40,279 nucleotides of DNA, taken from the NCBI GenBank assembly GCA_011525915.1, contig WYBM01000075.1:1-40279 (forward strand), written 5' to 3'. The notes under the pieces are model-generated. The model was not told the DNA's origin. It saw only the letters and a program-made list of their open reading frames with translations, and made no database searches. The translations under genes were made by a program, and so were the position numbers. This DNA comes from Ardenticatenaceae bacterium (GTDB taxonomy: Bacteria > Chloroflexota > Anaerolineae > Promineifilales > Promineifilaceae). Positions 9,014 to 17,480 of this stretch are shown here, piece after piece. Positions within the stretch are counted from its first letter, which is position 1. Each line of letters begins with the position of its first letter.

Positions 9014-11412
9014 ACAAATCTCGCCGATGGGTTTAAGGGGATTTCCAGGTTCACCATGGTTCCTTTGGGGGCCCTGTTTTTCACCGATAACGTGCCCTTG
9101 ACTTCTTGGGCGGCTTCCATCATAAGAACAATTCCAAAATGGCGCCGGCGTAAGAACTCGGTATCGCTGGAAAAGTCGGCCGGCAGGTTACATCCGTCAC
9201 CCTGGTCCATGACCGTGAGGGCCAGGGTTGAATCTAGCTGCCTGAGCGCCACACAGACGTCTGGGGAATGGGCATGTTTGACGACATTGTTCAGGGCTTC
9301 GGTCATCACTTGATAAACGGCCGTTGATATTTCCGTCGGGAAATAGGCGCTTTCGGGCACCTGTATCTGCAGCTCAATATCCAGGTCATACCTTTCTCTA
9401 AATTCCCTGGTTATCTCTCTGACCACCATGGTCAGGCCAAGTTCAATTGAGGGCGGAAATAAATCGGTCATGATTTGCCGTAGTTCATCAGACACACGAT
9501 CTAATTGGGCCACCTGCTTTTTTAATCTTCCGGCTGTCTGCTCAGGCGGCACGTCGCAGATTTCATCGGCAATCAGGCTGATCTTTTCCGTGGCGTCACC
9601 GATGTCCTGCAAGGGGCGGTCATGAATCTGGGCGGCTATCTTGCGCCGTTCAGTGTGGCGCGCCCTGGACAGGCGCCTGGCCAGTATGCGGGTGGACTCG
9701 TATAGAGAGATAGCGGTGCTGCCCACCGCGATGATATCCGTCACCCTGGCCAAAAAGGAGATCTGCTTGGCGTTGTAATAACCGTCCGGCGCCGGCCGTG
9801 ACATGGCCAGAAACCCGATTTGTTCGTTGCGCACGGCCACCGGCAGCAGCAGCTCGATCCAGGAGAGGGTATCAAACAGCGGGTGGTCTTTGGGCTGTGT
9901 CTGGCGCACGGCCGAACGCAGCAAGGGTTGATTAAACTTGCGCAAATCCTCGATATGCACCGGGCGCCACAGGCTTGCATCAAATTGCACAATCGGCACT
10001 AAATATCCGCGCTCGTTACTTAAGACCAGTGTAGCATTGGCCACATTGAAGCCTTGCGCGATTTGCGCCACAATGTTTTGCAGCGTGCTGAATTCCGGAT
10101 TGAGCGACAAGGCATTGGCAAATTGGGGGATGATTTCTGTTTGCGTGGCCTGCACACCAAAGAGAAGGCGGTTAATGAAGTCGCCAATGCGCTCGGTGAG
10201 GAAGAGGGCAAATACCAGCGTGGGCAGAAAAATAACGGTTGCTGAAAGAACCGAATCGCTTTGCAAGCCCACATCCCAGATGCTGCCCAACTGGAATACG
10301 TACAACGCTGTGCCATAAACGGCCATCATTACAATCGCTAAGGTGATCAAGGGCAGCAAACGGCCGAAGAGCAGGTCCAAACCTAAATAACCCCGGCGAT
10401 AGATCACAAAAAAATAGCCAGCGGGTACAAGAATCAACAGGGACAAAGAGACGGGGAACGGCAAAATAATCACGCCAAACAAGCTGTTTGGTAAGAATGT
10501 CAGGAGAACGGCCGGCAAAATGCCTAAACCAATGAAAAACAGCAAAATGCTGAGTTGTTGTTTGGCGTATGACCGCGGTATTCTAATGGCCCGGATGGTC
10601 AAAATCACAAAGGTGCTTAGCAGGCCAATACCCAACACGGACACACCCAGGTCATACAGGCTAAGGCCAATCATCTCCTCAAAGCTGGTCAGGCGAGGGA
10701 ACAGAAAAAGATTCTCAAATATCGAGGCCACGGCAAAGGCGCCAGCCGCGATGAACAGCCCCCTGAATACATTGCGAACCCGACGGGTGAGTGCCCCAGG
10801 GCGCGGAATAAATCCCAGATAGGCCCAGCCAACACCAGCTATGGCCATGAGGGGCGTGCCGAGCAGCCAGGCGCCAGGAACGTTTAATAACGCACCCTGG
10901 ATGCCGACGGTAAATACGGCCATTAACAGGAATTGGTACCCCAGATGAAACGCCTGGTAATTTTCCTTGTAGGCAAAGTGCAAAACGACAACGGCCACAA
11001 ACCAGGTAACAATGGACAAAATACCGGAGGGCAGCCGCATGGACGTGGCCAGTTCACCCGGACTGGCGGGAAAAGGAATATCTACGACCAGTATTTCCCC
11101 GGCACGATGAACGGTGAATTCATAGCTGTCCTTTCGCGGCAGTGAATAGATGACGGCCGCCCGATTTACCGCTTTGCCGTCCACGGCCGCAACAATGTCG
11201 CCTTTTTGCAGGAAAGGCTCAGACAGGGCACCCTCATCAAAACCACCGTAAATGTGCAGCTTGCTATCGGGCTGCCAGTTAAACTCGAAATCTGTAAACG
11301 GTAAGAAGCCCCATAGATAGATATTGGTGTACAGAATCAGGGCCAGGCTGCCAACAATAACGGCCGTCTTGCGGCGATAGAGAAGTGCGTTGAGATCAAG
11401 TTGTGGAAACAT
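9010..11412 (-). CDS. ComP-like membrane sensor histidine kinase (TM-PDZ-multi-TM-GAF-HisKA_3-HATPase)
   Basis: 800 residues. After one membrane segment (residues about 15-35) comes a short PDZ-like domain (SEPFLQKGDIVAAVDGKAV), then about nine more hydrophobic segments to around residue 415. This is the layout of Bacillus ComP, the receptor for isoprenylated ComX. A GAF-like domain follows (about 440-580). The phosphoacceptor is in ERRKIAAQIHDRPLQDI (HisKA_3), and the ATP-binding domain shows EALNNVVKHAH and MDQGDGC. It should phosphorylate a NarL-type regulator, and the gene at 13160 is the obvious candidate. It begins within the last 17 bases of the prenyl transferase gene, exactly the partnership expected in a comQ-comP system. 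The kinase call is certain; the ligand is inferred. Confidence 0.88.
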   Translation of the reverse strand: MFPQLDLNALLYRRKTAVIVGSLALILYTNIYLWGFLPFTDFEFNWQPDSKLHIYGGFDEGALSEPFLQKGDIVAAVDGKAVNRAAVIYSLPRKDSYEFTVHRAGEILVVDIPFPASPGELATSMRLPSGILSIVTWFVAVVVLHFAYKENYQAFHLGYQFLLMAVFTVGIQGALLNVPGAWLLGTPLMAIAGVGWAYLGFIPRPGALTRRVRNVFRGLFIAAGAFAVASIFENLFLFPRLTSFEEMIGLSLYDLGVSVLGIGLLSTFVILTIRAIRIPRSYAKQQLSILLFFIGLGILPAVLLTFLPNSLFGVIILPFPVSLSLLILVPAGYFFVIYRRGYLGLDLLFGRLLPLITLAIVMMAVYGTALYVFQLGSIWDVGLQSDSVLSATVIFLPTLVFALFLTERIGDFINRLLFGVQATQTEIIPQFANALSLNPEFSTLQNIVAQIAQGFNVANATLVLSNERGYLVPIVQFDASLWRPVHIEDLRKFNQPLLRSAVRQTQPKDHPLFDTLSWIELLLPVAVRNEQIGFLAMSRPAPDGYYNAKQISFLARVTDIIAVGSTAISLYESTRILARRLSRARHTERRKIAAQIHDRPLQDIGDATEKISLIADEICDVPPEQTAGRLKKQVAQLDRVSDELRQIMTDLFPPSIELGLTMVVREITREFRERYDLDIELQIQVPESAYFPTEISTAVYQVMTEALNNVVKHAHSPDVCVALRQLDSTLALTVMDQGDGCNLPADFSSDTEFLRRRHFGIVLMMEAAQEVKGTLSVKNRAPKGTMVNLEIPLNPSARFV

Positions 11413-12337
11413 AATTCAGCAAGTACTCCTTATTCTCAGCCGGAAACGGCTCTAAGGCGGCCATGGCTTTTTGCTGGTAGGTGATCGCCAATTGCAGGCT
11501 CCATTCAACGGCGCCCATCGCTTCTAAGAGGGAGACAATTTCATCAACTTCATGTGCTGTCAAATCATCGTGCTTTAAGAGGGCGGCCAGGGATTCATGA
11601 AACGGATGCTCCACCAATGACATGGCGTAGATGACGGGCAGGTTAAATTGACCGGCAGCAATATCAGACTTTTCCCCTGTCGCCGATTTCAGATCGTTGA
11701 CATCGCTGACAATGGCGGACATGATGCCCAGGTTATATCCATATTCGTAGACTCGCTCCAGCGTATCTTCATCTGTGGCTGCCAATCGCGCCCCGCTCCA
11801 CGCGCCAGCCGCAAAAATGATGGCCGTGTTGGCGATGACGGTCTCAAAATACCTTTCCAGGGATAAACTTTTACCAGGGGGAAAGCTTTGGGATTTAGCA
11901 GCCAGGGACCAAGTACGCCCTAACGTCCGCTGGATGTCATACGAGGTGGCCAGGTCAATTTGATTCAGGAACGAGAAGCAGACGTTAGCGGCGGTTAATA
12001 ACGCCAGGCCGGTGGGCAGTGATTGGAGCAATCCTCGTTCATTCCAGGGACCATCACCGCCCTGGCCATCCTGAATGTCATCAAATATACGTGCCGCCAG
12101 CACATAAAGCAGCCAGTGGGCTGAAAGCGGGGTTGCTGCCTGATAGTTACCATTGACCAAAGCACATGTCAGTGTCGGCAAGATGTCCGTGACCTGATGT
12201 TGCGGGCGTTCTTTGTATCTATCCAACCAGACCTGGAGGCAATGTTCTAACTCATTCCACTCAAGGTGGGACAAAATCTCTGTTTTCAGAAAATGATGTG
12301 TGGCGTGAATTAAATCTTGAACGGTTGGTAAGGACAT
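11396..12337 (-). CDS. ComQ-like isoprenyl transferase (polyprenyl synthetase family)
   Basis: 313 residues from the ATG at 12337, preceded by GGGTGG. The frame stays open upstream to 12547, but that stretch overlaps the preceding peptide gene and lacks family features. The first aspartate-rich motif is RIFDDIQD (Asp86, Asp87, Asp90). The second is degenerate, SDVNDLKS (Asp212, Asp215), followed by EKSDIAAGQFNLPVIYA, which corresponds to the SDLREGKRTLP region of prenyl synthases. The fold is thus class I trans-isoprenyl diphosphate synthase. The small size and neighbours (short Trp-containing peptides upstream, ComP-like kinase overlapping downstream) fit ComQ, which prenylates a Trp of ComX. 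An ordinary prenyl diphosphate synthase remains possible on sequence alone. Confidence 0.75.
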   Translation of the reverse strand: MSLPTVQDLIHATHHFLKTEILSHLEWNELEHCLQVWLDRYKERPQHQVTDILPTLTCALVNGNYQAATPLSAHWLLYVLAARIFDDIQDGQGGDGPWNERGLLQSLPTGLALLTAANVCFSFLNQIDLATSYDIQRTLGRTWSLAAKSQSFPPGKSLSLERYFETVIANTAIIFAAGAWSGARLAATDEDTLERVYEYGYNLGIMSAIVSDVNDLKSATGEKSDIAAGQFNLPVIYAMSLVEHPFHESLAALLKHDDLTAHEVDEIVSLLEAMGAVEWSLQLAITYQQKAMAALEPFPAENKEYLLNYVSTT

Positions 12338-12461
12338 TTCGACCACCCAAAATCTATCAGCTATCGTAGGGGTCAACAGATTATGCGGTATTTCTGTGCC
12401 CCATGTTCTCCCCTCCCCACTCACTCTGCCTGAGCCTGTAAAAAAGGGCGTTTCTAAGTTT

Positions 12462-12656
12462 CTATGCACCATCGCATCGGGGCCAACAAAGGAGAATGGG
12501 TGGCTGTTCTGAAGATGGCACCAATCTGCTGGCAGGCAATCTCCCAAATCCTGACTGTTGGGCCTGCTTTACGGCCGTTTCCGCCAGCCTCGTAAGCGAT
12601 TTTGATGATACTTGACAAATGTTGAACTCTTGCGCTGTTTGAGCTTTGACTACCAT
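12462..12656 (-). CDS. Candidate second ComX-like prepheromone, 64 aa
   Basis: 64 residues, with an excellent ribosome site GGAGG eight bases before the ATG. It resembles the 59-residue peptide upstream in one block: KQAQQSGFGRL here against EQAIGCGFGKL there. After that block a single Trp (residue 58) lies almost the same distance away, followed by six residues PRCDGA. ComX precursors are short, poorly conserved and carry the prenylated Trp near the C-terminus. The gene lies between the first peptide gene and the prenyl transferase gene, on the same strand. A 77-residue frame (12454-12687) overlaps it but lacks a ribosome site. The Trp is further from the end than is usual, so this could be a diverged or decaying copy. 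Confidence 0.5.
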   Translation of the reverse strand: MVVKAQTAQEFNICQVSSKSLTRLAETAVKQAQQSGFGRLPASRLVPSSEQPPILLCWPRCDGA

Positions 12657-12754
12657 AACCTTTTCCTCCGCTAGATAGTGTTGACATTTCTAAGAGGTAG
12701 TTGATTGCCTTTGTACCAGAGTCAATGTCAACACGTCCTAATCTGTGATGCCTG

Positions 12755-12934
12755 TTATTTCCTATCCCAAAGACCTTGGGGATTTGGCTTTGTCAAAACA
12801 GGCGCCGCGTTTTGTAACAGCTTGCCAAAACCACATCCTATTGCCTGCTCAGCAGATTTCTTGGCGGCGATTGAAATGCGTTTTTGTGACAGGGACAAAT
12901 CCAGCGTTTTGAACGATACGGCGAATGAACTCAT
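12755..12934 (-). CDS. Candidate ComX-like quorum-sensing prepheromone, 59 aa
   Basis: A gene of 59 codons with a textbook ribosome site, GGAGG and six bases to the ATG at 12934. The protein begins MSSFAVSFK, has a basic middle (SQKRISIAAKK), the block EQAIGCGFGKLL, and ends in KPNPQGLWDRK. The only Trp is residue 56, four from the C-terminus. ComX of Bacillus is 53-58 residues long, has its prenylated Trp three or four residues from the end, and is encoded beside comQ and comP. Here the next genes are a related peptide, a ComQ-like transferase and a ComP-like kinase. If the analogy holds, ComQ prenylates Trp56 and the mature signal is a short C-terminal fragment around GLWDRK. Similarity to known ComX outside the Trp is not expected and not seen. 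Confidence 0.7.
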   Translation of the reverse strand: MSSFAVSFKTLDLSLSQKRISIAAKKSAEQAIGCGFGKLLQNAAPVLTKPNPQGLWDRK

Positions 12935-13050
12935 GAGTTACCTCCGTCACTGTCCTATCCAGGAACCATCGGGCTGCTCCTGATAGCTTTTGTGTTGTTA
13001 CACATGTTAGGCACACCATGATGACAATATCCGATTCTGCGCGGAAGTAA

Positions 13051-13056
13051 ATACTA
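13051..13056 (-). promoter_or_regulatory. Possible -10 element of the peptide/quorum-sensing operon
   Basis: On the minus strand TAGTAT lies about 117 bases upstream of the first peptide gene. No good -35 box lies 17 bases before it, which would suit an activator-dependent promoter. The repeats at 13084-13112 sit where such an activator would bind. This is a weak call from sequence only. Confidence 0.25.
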
Positions 13057-13083
13057 CGCTTGTCTAAGCGGCCACTTGGACTG

Positions 13084-13112
13084 GCGCATTACATATCGTA
13101 CGCGCGCATTAC
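13084..13112 (-). promoter_or_regulatory. Paired direct repeat GTAATGCGC, candidate regulator site
   Basis: On the minus strand GTAATGCGC occurs twice, at 13112-13104 and 13092-13084, with starts 20 bases (two helical turns) apart. The pair lies about 150 bases upstream of the first peptide gene and just after the response regulator gene. Spacing and position suit binding of a dimeric NarL/ComA-type activator that would close a positive feedback loop. No experimental site of this sequence is known to me. Confidence 0.4.
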
Positions 13113-13121
13113 TTTTATTCA

Positions 13122-13154
13122 TTCCCACCAGTGCTTGCGCACTATTTGTGGGAA
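13122..13154 (-). terminator. Hairpin after the response regulator gene
   Basis: TTCCCAC (13122-13128) and GTGGGAA (13148-13154) pair around an inner GTGC-TTGC-GCAC stem at 13131-13142. It lies 6 bases past the regulator stop codon. There is no following T-run on the minus strand, so it may be a weak terminator or an RNA-processing hairpin that separates regulator expression from the peptide operon. Confidence 0.5.
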
Positions 13155-13159
13155 AACAA

Positions 13160-13840
13160 CTAGAATTCATCATTATCTACAATGCCTAACTGCACACACC
13201 GCACCATAGCTCCCGTAACGTGGGGGACTCCCAGTGCTCGGTATGAGGCTGACAGGTGCTGCTTGAATGTACTGGTTGTAATACCCATGCTGGCCGCATG
13301 TTGGGCGTAAGACAAGTCTGGGGCGGCAAACACACGTTTGAGGGCTTCTAGCTGTCGTGGGCTTAAACTCACCTGATTGTCTGGCTCAGGATCGATCCCG
13401 TCCATCAACTTTTCGGCAACGGTTTCTGAGAAATACAAACTGCCCATCATCACCGTCTCAATCGCCTCAAGCAAATTTCGTGACAGCTTGTCGCGTTTTA
13501 ATAAATATCCCCGCACTTTTCTACGGATCGTTTCCTGGATTAAGGCCGGAACAAGGTAGGAGGTCAGGATAATGATTCTTGTGTTGGGATATTTATCTGT
13601 TATTTCGTGGATGGTGGGTATGGCCTGGAAGTAGGTGTGATGGTCTGTAGCACTTTGGGGCATGCGCAAGTCAAGAATGAGAATGTCAGGTTGGTGCTTT
13701 TCTACAAACCGCATCACATCCTCACCCGTATTCCCCTTGGCAACCAGCTCGATATTGTCTTTGCCGCTCAGTTTGTTTTCAATGGCATCTTGAATGATTG
13801 GATGATCATCTACTATGACGACTCGAACCTTATCTTCCAT
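13160..13840 (-). CDS. NarL/LuxR-type response regulator (ComA-like)
   Basis: 226 residues. The receiver domain has the acidic pair Asp11-Asp12, the phosphoacceptor Asp57 in ILILDLRMP, Thr93 in IIILTS and Lys115 in GYLLK. The C-terminal helix-turn-helix begins at LSPRQLEALKRV and continues through YAQHAASMGITTSTFKQHLSASYRALGV, a GerE/LuxR-type domain somewhat diverged from the consensus. The ribosome site is a purine-rich GGAAGGGGAAG before the ATG. HisKA_3 kinases such as the one at 9010 normally pair with NarL-type regulators, so this is the expected ComA counterpart. It lies upstream of the peptide genes on the same strand, separated by a hairpin and 225 bases. Confidence 0.88.
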   Translation of the reverse strand: MEDKVRVVIVDDHPIIQDAIENKLSGKDNIELVAKGNTGEDVMRFVEKHQPDILILDLRMPQSATDHHTYFQAIPTIHEITDKYPNTRIIILTSYLVPALIQETIRRKVRGYLLKRDKLSRNLLEAIETVMMGSLYFSETVAEKLMDGIDPEPDNQVSLSPRQLEALKRVFAAPDLSYAQHAASMGITTSTFKQHLSASYRALGVPHVTGAMVRCVQLGIVDNDEF

Positions 13841-14318
13841 CTTCCCCTTCCCCTTCCTCGCAAGGAAAAATAGGTAATAATCTGGCGGTGCAGTATCGTT
13901 TTGGGTTTGACCTCAACATGAGATGCATCGCAATTAGTGCCTCTACCTCAAATCAAATTGACTACCAATACAAAACCGATTTGGTTCACTATGAGTTTTC
14001 TTGTTGGTGGACTACTTACCATTCCCCATACTGCGATTTAAACAACAAATACCACCAATTGCTGCATTTCGCAAATCCCCTCCCCAATAGCTCCCTATGG
14101 CCGATTAACTTGATGTCGATTTGAGCATGCCCTTAAAGCCACTGTTACTCCTATAATTTCCTGGGTCAACTGTACGTTGCTGCGGTCTGAAAAAAGCTCT
14201 GCCAGGACTATGCGCAGTAGCTTTCGAAAGTGGGGCCGCCTGCGCCCACCATCGACTGCTTTTCTCATAAGAGGATGTTTCGCTGCTTGCCCAGATAATC
14301 CTTCTGACAGCGGGCAGT
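13841..14318. other. Intergenic region, no gene seen
   Basis: 478 bases between the STAND gene and the response regulator, both on the minus strand. It should hold the regulator promoter. It is AT-richer than its surroundings and lacks the ACGGCCGT octamer. Open frames here are short, without good ribosome sites or recognisable products. I could not assign a promoter or terminator with confidence. Confidence 0.5.
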
Positions 14319-17078
14319 TTACGCAGGCAGATGGTTTAAGGACTGCTGGCTTTCCCTAGTGTGGGGGTGATCTGGGCCCAGGGACTGTTCGCGCACGTGC
14401 AGGGCCTGGGCAAAGTAGCGCCGGGCGGCTTCTGGCTCTCCCCTGGCTAACATGAGACAACCACTTACCTGGCTGTTACGGGCTAACAGGAGATGGTTCT
14501 CCGGAAGCGAGTGGGTCAATGTAGTACGGGCGCGTTCTAGATGTGCCTGGGCGGTCTCTAACTCGCCCATGTCTACGAGGAGATGGCCCAGGTAAGCAAG
14601 GGTCACGGCCGTGTCCACATGGCCAGCACCCTTCTTCTCCTCCCGAATCGCCAGCGAACGATACAAAACATCACTGGCCTGCGTCCACTCCCCTCGCCGG
14701 CGGTGAAGCTCCCCCAGGTAGTTAAGTGTATTCCCAAGAGCAGGATTGTTAATCCCATACGTTGTTTCGTAAACAGATAATGCTCGCTGTAAATAGGCGA
14801 ATGCTCTGTCTAAATCGCCCAATTCAATGAACAATGTCCCTAATAAACGACAGGTTTGCGCCACACGGAAATGGTTGGGGCCATACTGCCGTTCACACAC
14901 GATTAACACTTGTTCCAAAGCAGGTAGCGCCTCGTGGTAGTGACCATCAAGGATCAGGATTTCATTTAAGTTATTCTTCGTCGAAAGGGTATCGTTGTGC
15001 TCCTTACCCAGTACTCGCTCACGGATGTGGCTGGCACAGGTGAAATACGAGCGAGCTTTTGCCAGATCGCCCAGGTCACCGTAGATCAGTCCCAGCGCGT
15101 TCAACGCCCGCGCTGTATCTGGATGGTCTGATCCTAATGCCGTCTCAGCAATTCGCAGTGCTTCGGTACCCCATTGTCTGGCCGTTTCATAATCTCCTTC
15201 CAACCGAAGTTGCAAGCTTAAACATAGGCAGCTAAAACCGGTATCTGGATGGTCTGGGCCAAGGGTTTGTTGGCGAATGTGTACGGCCGTTTCCAGATGA
15301 GACCTGGCCGCTGTATACTCTGCCAATTCTTGAAGGATAAGCGCCAGCTCGTTATGAGCTGCCGCTACCAGTGAATGCTGTTCACCATAGAGCTGCTGCT
15401 GGGTCGCCAGGGCTTCTTCATGGTAGCGACGGCCTGCAGCCAGTTGAGTCAACGGCAAACAACATCGGCCCAACTGGTTCAGCGTCACGGCCGTCTCCGG
15501 ATGCAAATGGCCATAAACCTCCCGGCATAGTTTTAACGCCGTTTCCAGTATCATCTGTGCTTCCTGGTAGTCACCACAAATCCACAGATGCCAGCCGAAT
15601 GTCTGGCAAAGCTGCGCCGCTGTCGTGTCAGCACGCGATTGAGCGACGGCCGTTACATGCCGTAGCTGCCCCTGCCAGTTTCGCGCCGGGTACAGGTTAC
15701 GCATCTCATTGCATTGGCTGGTCAGGCGCATGAGGGTGGCTTCAACAGCCGTTTGCGCTGCCTCATCCCTATCCACTGCCTGCACAAATTCGGCCACTAA
15801 CTGGTGCAGCCGGATAACACCACCTGCACCGGTAGTCATCAGCCCTAAGTGTTCCAGCCGTACCAACGCCTGCGATGCTTCCTGTGGGCCAGTTATTTCG
15901 CCCTCTACCGTCGCCAGCAGCAGCGCGGGTGGAATGGGTTCGCCGGGCGCAAAACGGGCGGCGCGGGCCAACAGCTGCTGCGCCAGGCGGTCAACGGGCA
16001 CGGCCGTGTCCAGCCGGTCATAGCTCAAGGCAAAGGTATTGGCGACATGCATCTCATGCCTAGTGGGAGAGCGGGTCCCTGTTTGCAGTGAGGGGTGAGC
16101 CAGACGACCGTGCCCGTTAAGCTGTGCCAGGTAGCTGTCTGGGGGCACACTGTCCCCGTACAAACTCAGGTAACTGCCGGCCAGATGCAGCGCCAGCGGC
16201 AAATCATCTAGCGTGGCGGCAATGGCCGTGGCCGCCTCTTCAGCGATTTCCGGCACAAACTGGCGCAGCAGGGTTACGCTGGCTGGGCGAGTTAAGGTTC
16301 CCACGATGAGGTGGTTAACAGCCAATGTGGGGTCCCAGCGCTGGCAGCGGCTGGTGAGCAGAATGTGGCAGCCGCCGGTGGTCGGCCGCCACTGATCAAA
16401 CAAGGCCTCCGTTTCACAGTTATCGAAGATAAGCAGGCGGGGAATGGGTTCCTGCCAGGCACGCCGCACCAAGGCCATTTGCTGCGCCAGCGGCATTTGT
16501 TCGTACCCAGGGCTAAGATTGAGATGCTCGGCCCGGCCACAACGAGCCACTTCGTTGGCCACCGCCTCCGGCTCGGCAAAGTTGAGCCAGAAGACGCCAC
16601 CGGGGAAGTAACGGCCGTACCGGTGGGCAAACTCCACGGCCAACTGCGTCTTGCCAATACCCCCCAACCCGGTAGCCGCCACCGTTTGCCCCACGCACAC
16701 GGCCGTGCCCCGTGTGAAGGCCCGCGCCAGTTGGCGCAGTTCGGCGTCACGGCCAGTAAAAAGCGGGTTGGGGTGCAGGGGGAGGTAAGACCCTGAGAAC
16801 AGCGGACCGGGGCCAGGCAGCCGTCCCCGGCGAGGGATATGGACATTGGTGGCTTGCAGCCTGTCAACGGCAGGGATGCCTTCGGGGGGTATCTGTAGCA
16901 CCTGGGCCAGACGCTGGATGAAGGCGGTAGACGGCCGTCGCTGCCCCTGCTCTACCTTTTGCACAATAGAAACTTCAAACCCCATGGCCGTCGCCAGCTC
17001 TTTTTGGATTAGATGCACATCTTGCCGGGCCGTTTTAAGCCATTGGCCAAACGCCTGGTACGGTCGTTTATCCCCCAT
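14319..17078 (-). CDS. XRE-type HTH, NB-ARC and TPR protein (STAND regulator)
   Basis: 919 residues; AGGAGGTG lies six bases before the ATG at 17078. Residues 1-65 form an XRE/Cro helix-turn-helix (LIQKELATAMGFEVSIVQKVEQGQRRPS). An NB-ARC ATPase domain follows, with P-loop GLGGIGKT at 137-144, Walker B RLLIFDNCE, HILLTSR and the GLPLA-like motif DDLPLALHLAG. From about residue 470 the protein is a series of roughly 42-residue TPR_12 (kinesin-light-chain type) repeats recognisable by ALGPDHPDT-like ends. Such STAND proteins act as ligand-triggered switches; here DNA binding implies transcriptional control. What it senses and regulates is unknown. It lies upstream of the quorum-sensing regulator on the same strand but 478 bases away. 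Confidence 0.88.
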   Translation of the reverse strand: MGDKRPYQAFGQWLKTARQDVHLIQKELATAMGFEVSIVQKVEQGQRRPSTAFIQRLAQVLQIPPEGIPAVDRLQATNVHIPRRGRLPGPGPLFSGSYLPLHPNPLFTGRDAELRQLARAFTRGTAVCVGQTVAATGLGGIGKTQLAVEFAHRYGRYFPGGVFWLNFAEPEAVANEVARCGRAEHLNLSPGYEQMPLAQQMALVRRAWQEPIPRLLIFDNCETEALFDQWRPTTGGCHILLTSRCQRWDPTLAVNHLIVGTLTRPASVTLLRQFVPEIAEEAATAIAATLDDLPLALHLAGSYLSLYGDSVPPDSYLAQLNGHGRLAHPSLQTGTRSPTRHEMHVANTFALSYDRLDTAVPVDRLAQQLLARAARFAPGEPIPPALLLATVEGEITGPQEASQALVRLEHLGLMTTGAGGVIRLHQLVAEFVQAVDRDEAAQTAVEATLMRLTSQCNEMRNLYPARNWQGQLRHVTAVAQSRADTTAAQLCQTFGWHLWICGDYQEAQMILETALKLCREVYGHLHPETAVTLNQLGRCCLPLTQLAAGRRYHEEALATQQQLYGEQHSLVAAAHNELALILQELAEYTAARSHLETAVHIRQQTLGPDHPDTGFSCLCLSLQLRLEGDYETARQWGTEALRIAETALGSDHPDTARALNALGLIYGDLGDLAKARSYFTCASHIRERVLGKEHNDTLSTKNNLNEILILDGHYHEALPALEQVLIVCERQYGPNHFRVAQTCRLLGTLFIELGDLDRAFAYLQRALSVYETTYGINNPALGNTLNYLGELHRRRGEWTQASDVLYRSLAIREEKKGAGHVDTAVTLAYLGHLLVDMGELETAQAHLERARTTLTHSLPENHLLLARNSQVSGCLMLARGEPEAARRYFAQALHVREQSLGPDHPHTRESQQSLNHLPA

Positions 17079-17480
17079 TGCTCACACCTCCTGGAAACCA
17101 ATCAGATAGCGTGTTACGGAATTTTGTCCTACTTATTGTCCTACATGGCTCAATACAAACGGGTTGATACTTTGATATACTGACAGCGAGTAGATACCTA
17201 TTAATAAAACCGTTCATTTTCATTTTGTCGCTGGTATACACAAGGCTAACAATACTTACTGGCCAGATATAGCTAAATCATAGCACAAACACCTTTTCTG
17301 TTGGACAATCAGGTTTATATACTGATCGTGTTGCTTTTGATCCTCATAACATTGGCTAGACAGTGGACCACACTGGATAAAATAGAAAATTTAACAGTCA
17401 TGATGATCTGGTCACGCATCTCGCTCACACTGTAGCCCATAAAACGTGCCGTTCTTGTGCTTACAAAACAGGGAGGAAAA
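17079..17480. other. Divergent intergenic region
   Basis: 402 bases between two genes transcribed away from each other, so promoters for both should lie here. AT-rich boxes such as TTGATA and TATTAATAAAA occur around 17163-17207, but I cannot choose a promoter with confidence. No gene or strong repeat is seen. The giant gene has GGGAGG five bases before its ATG at 17481. Confidence 0.5.

Noticed and set aside
11396..12547. Prenyl transferase starting at 12547 (383 aa)
   Set aside because: The extra 70 residues overlap the second peptide gene and have no ribosome site. The ATG at 12337 gives the usual family length.
12454..12687. 77-codon frame overlapping the second peptide gene
   Set aside because: No ribosome site before its start. 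The overlapping 64-codon frame has GGAGG at the right spacing and resembles the first peptide.
12705..12983. 92-codon plus-strand frame
   Set aside because: It runs antisense across the 59-aa peptide gene, has no ribosome site and no recognisable family. Its GFG-containing stretch is a by-product of the opposite strand.
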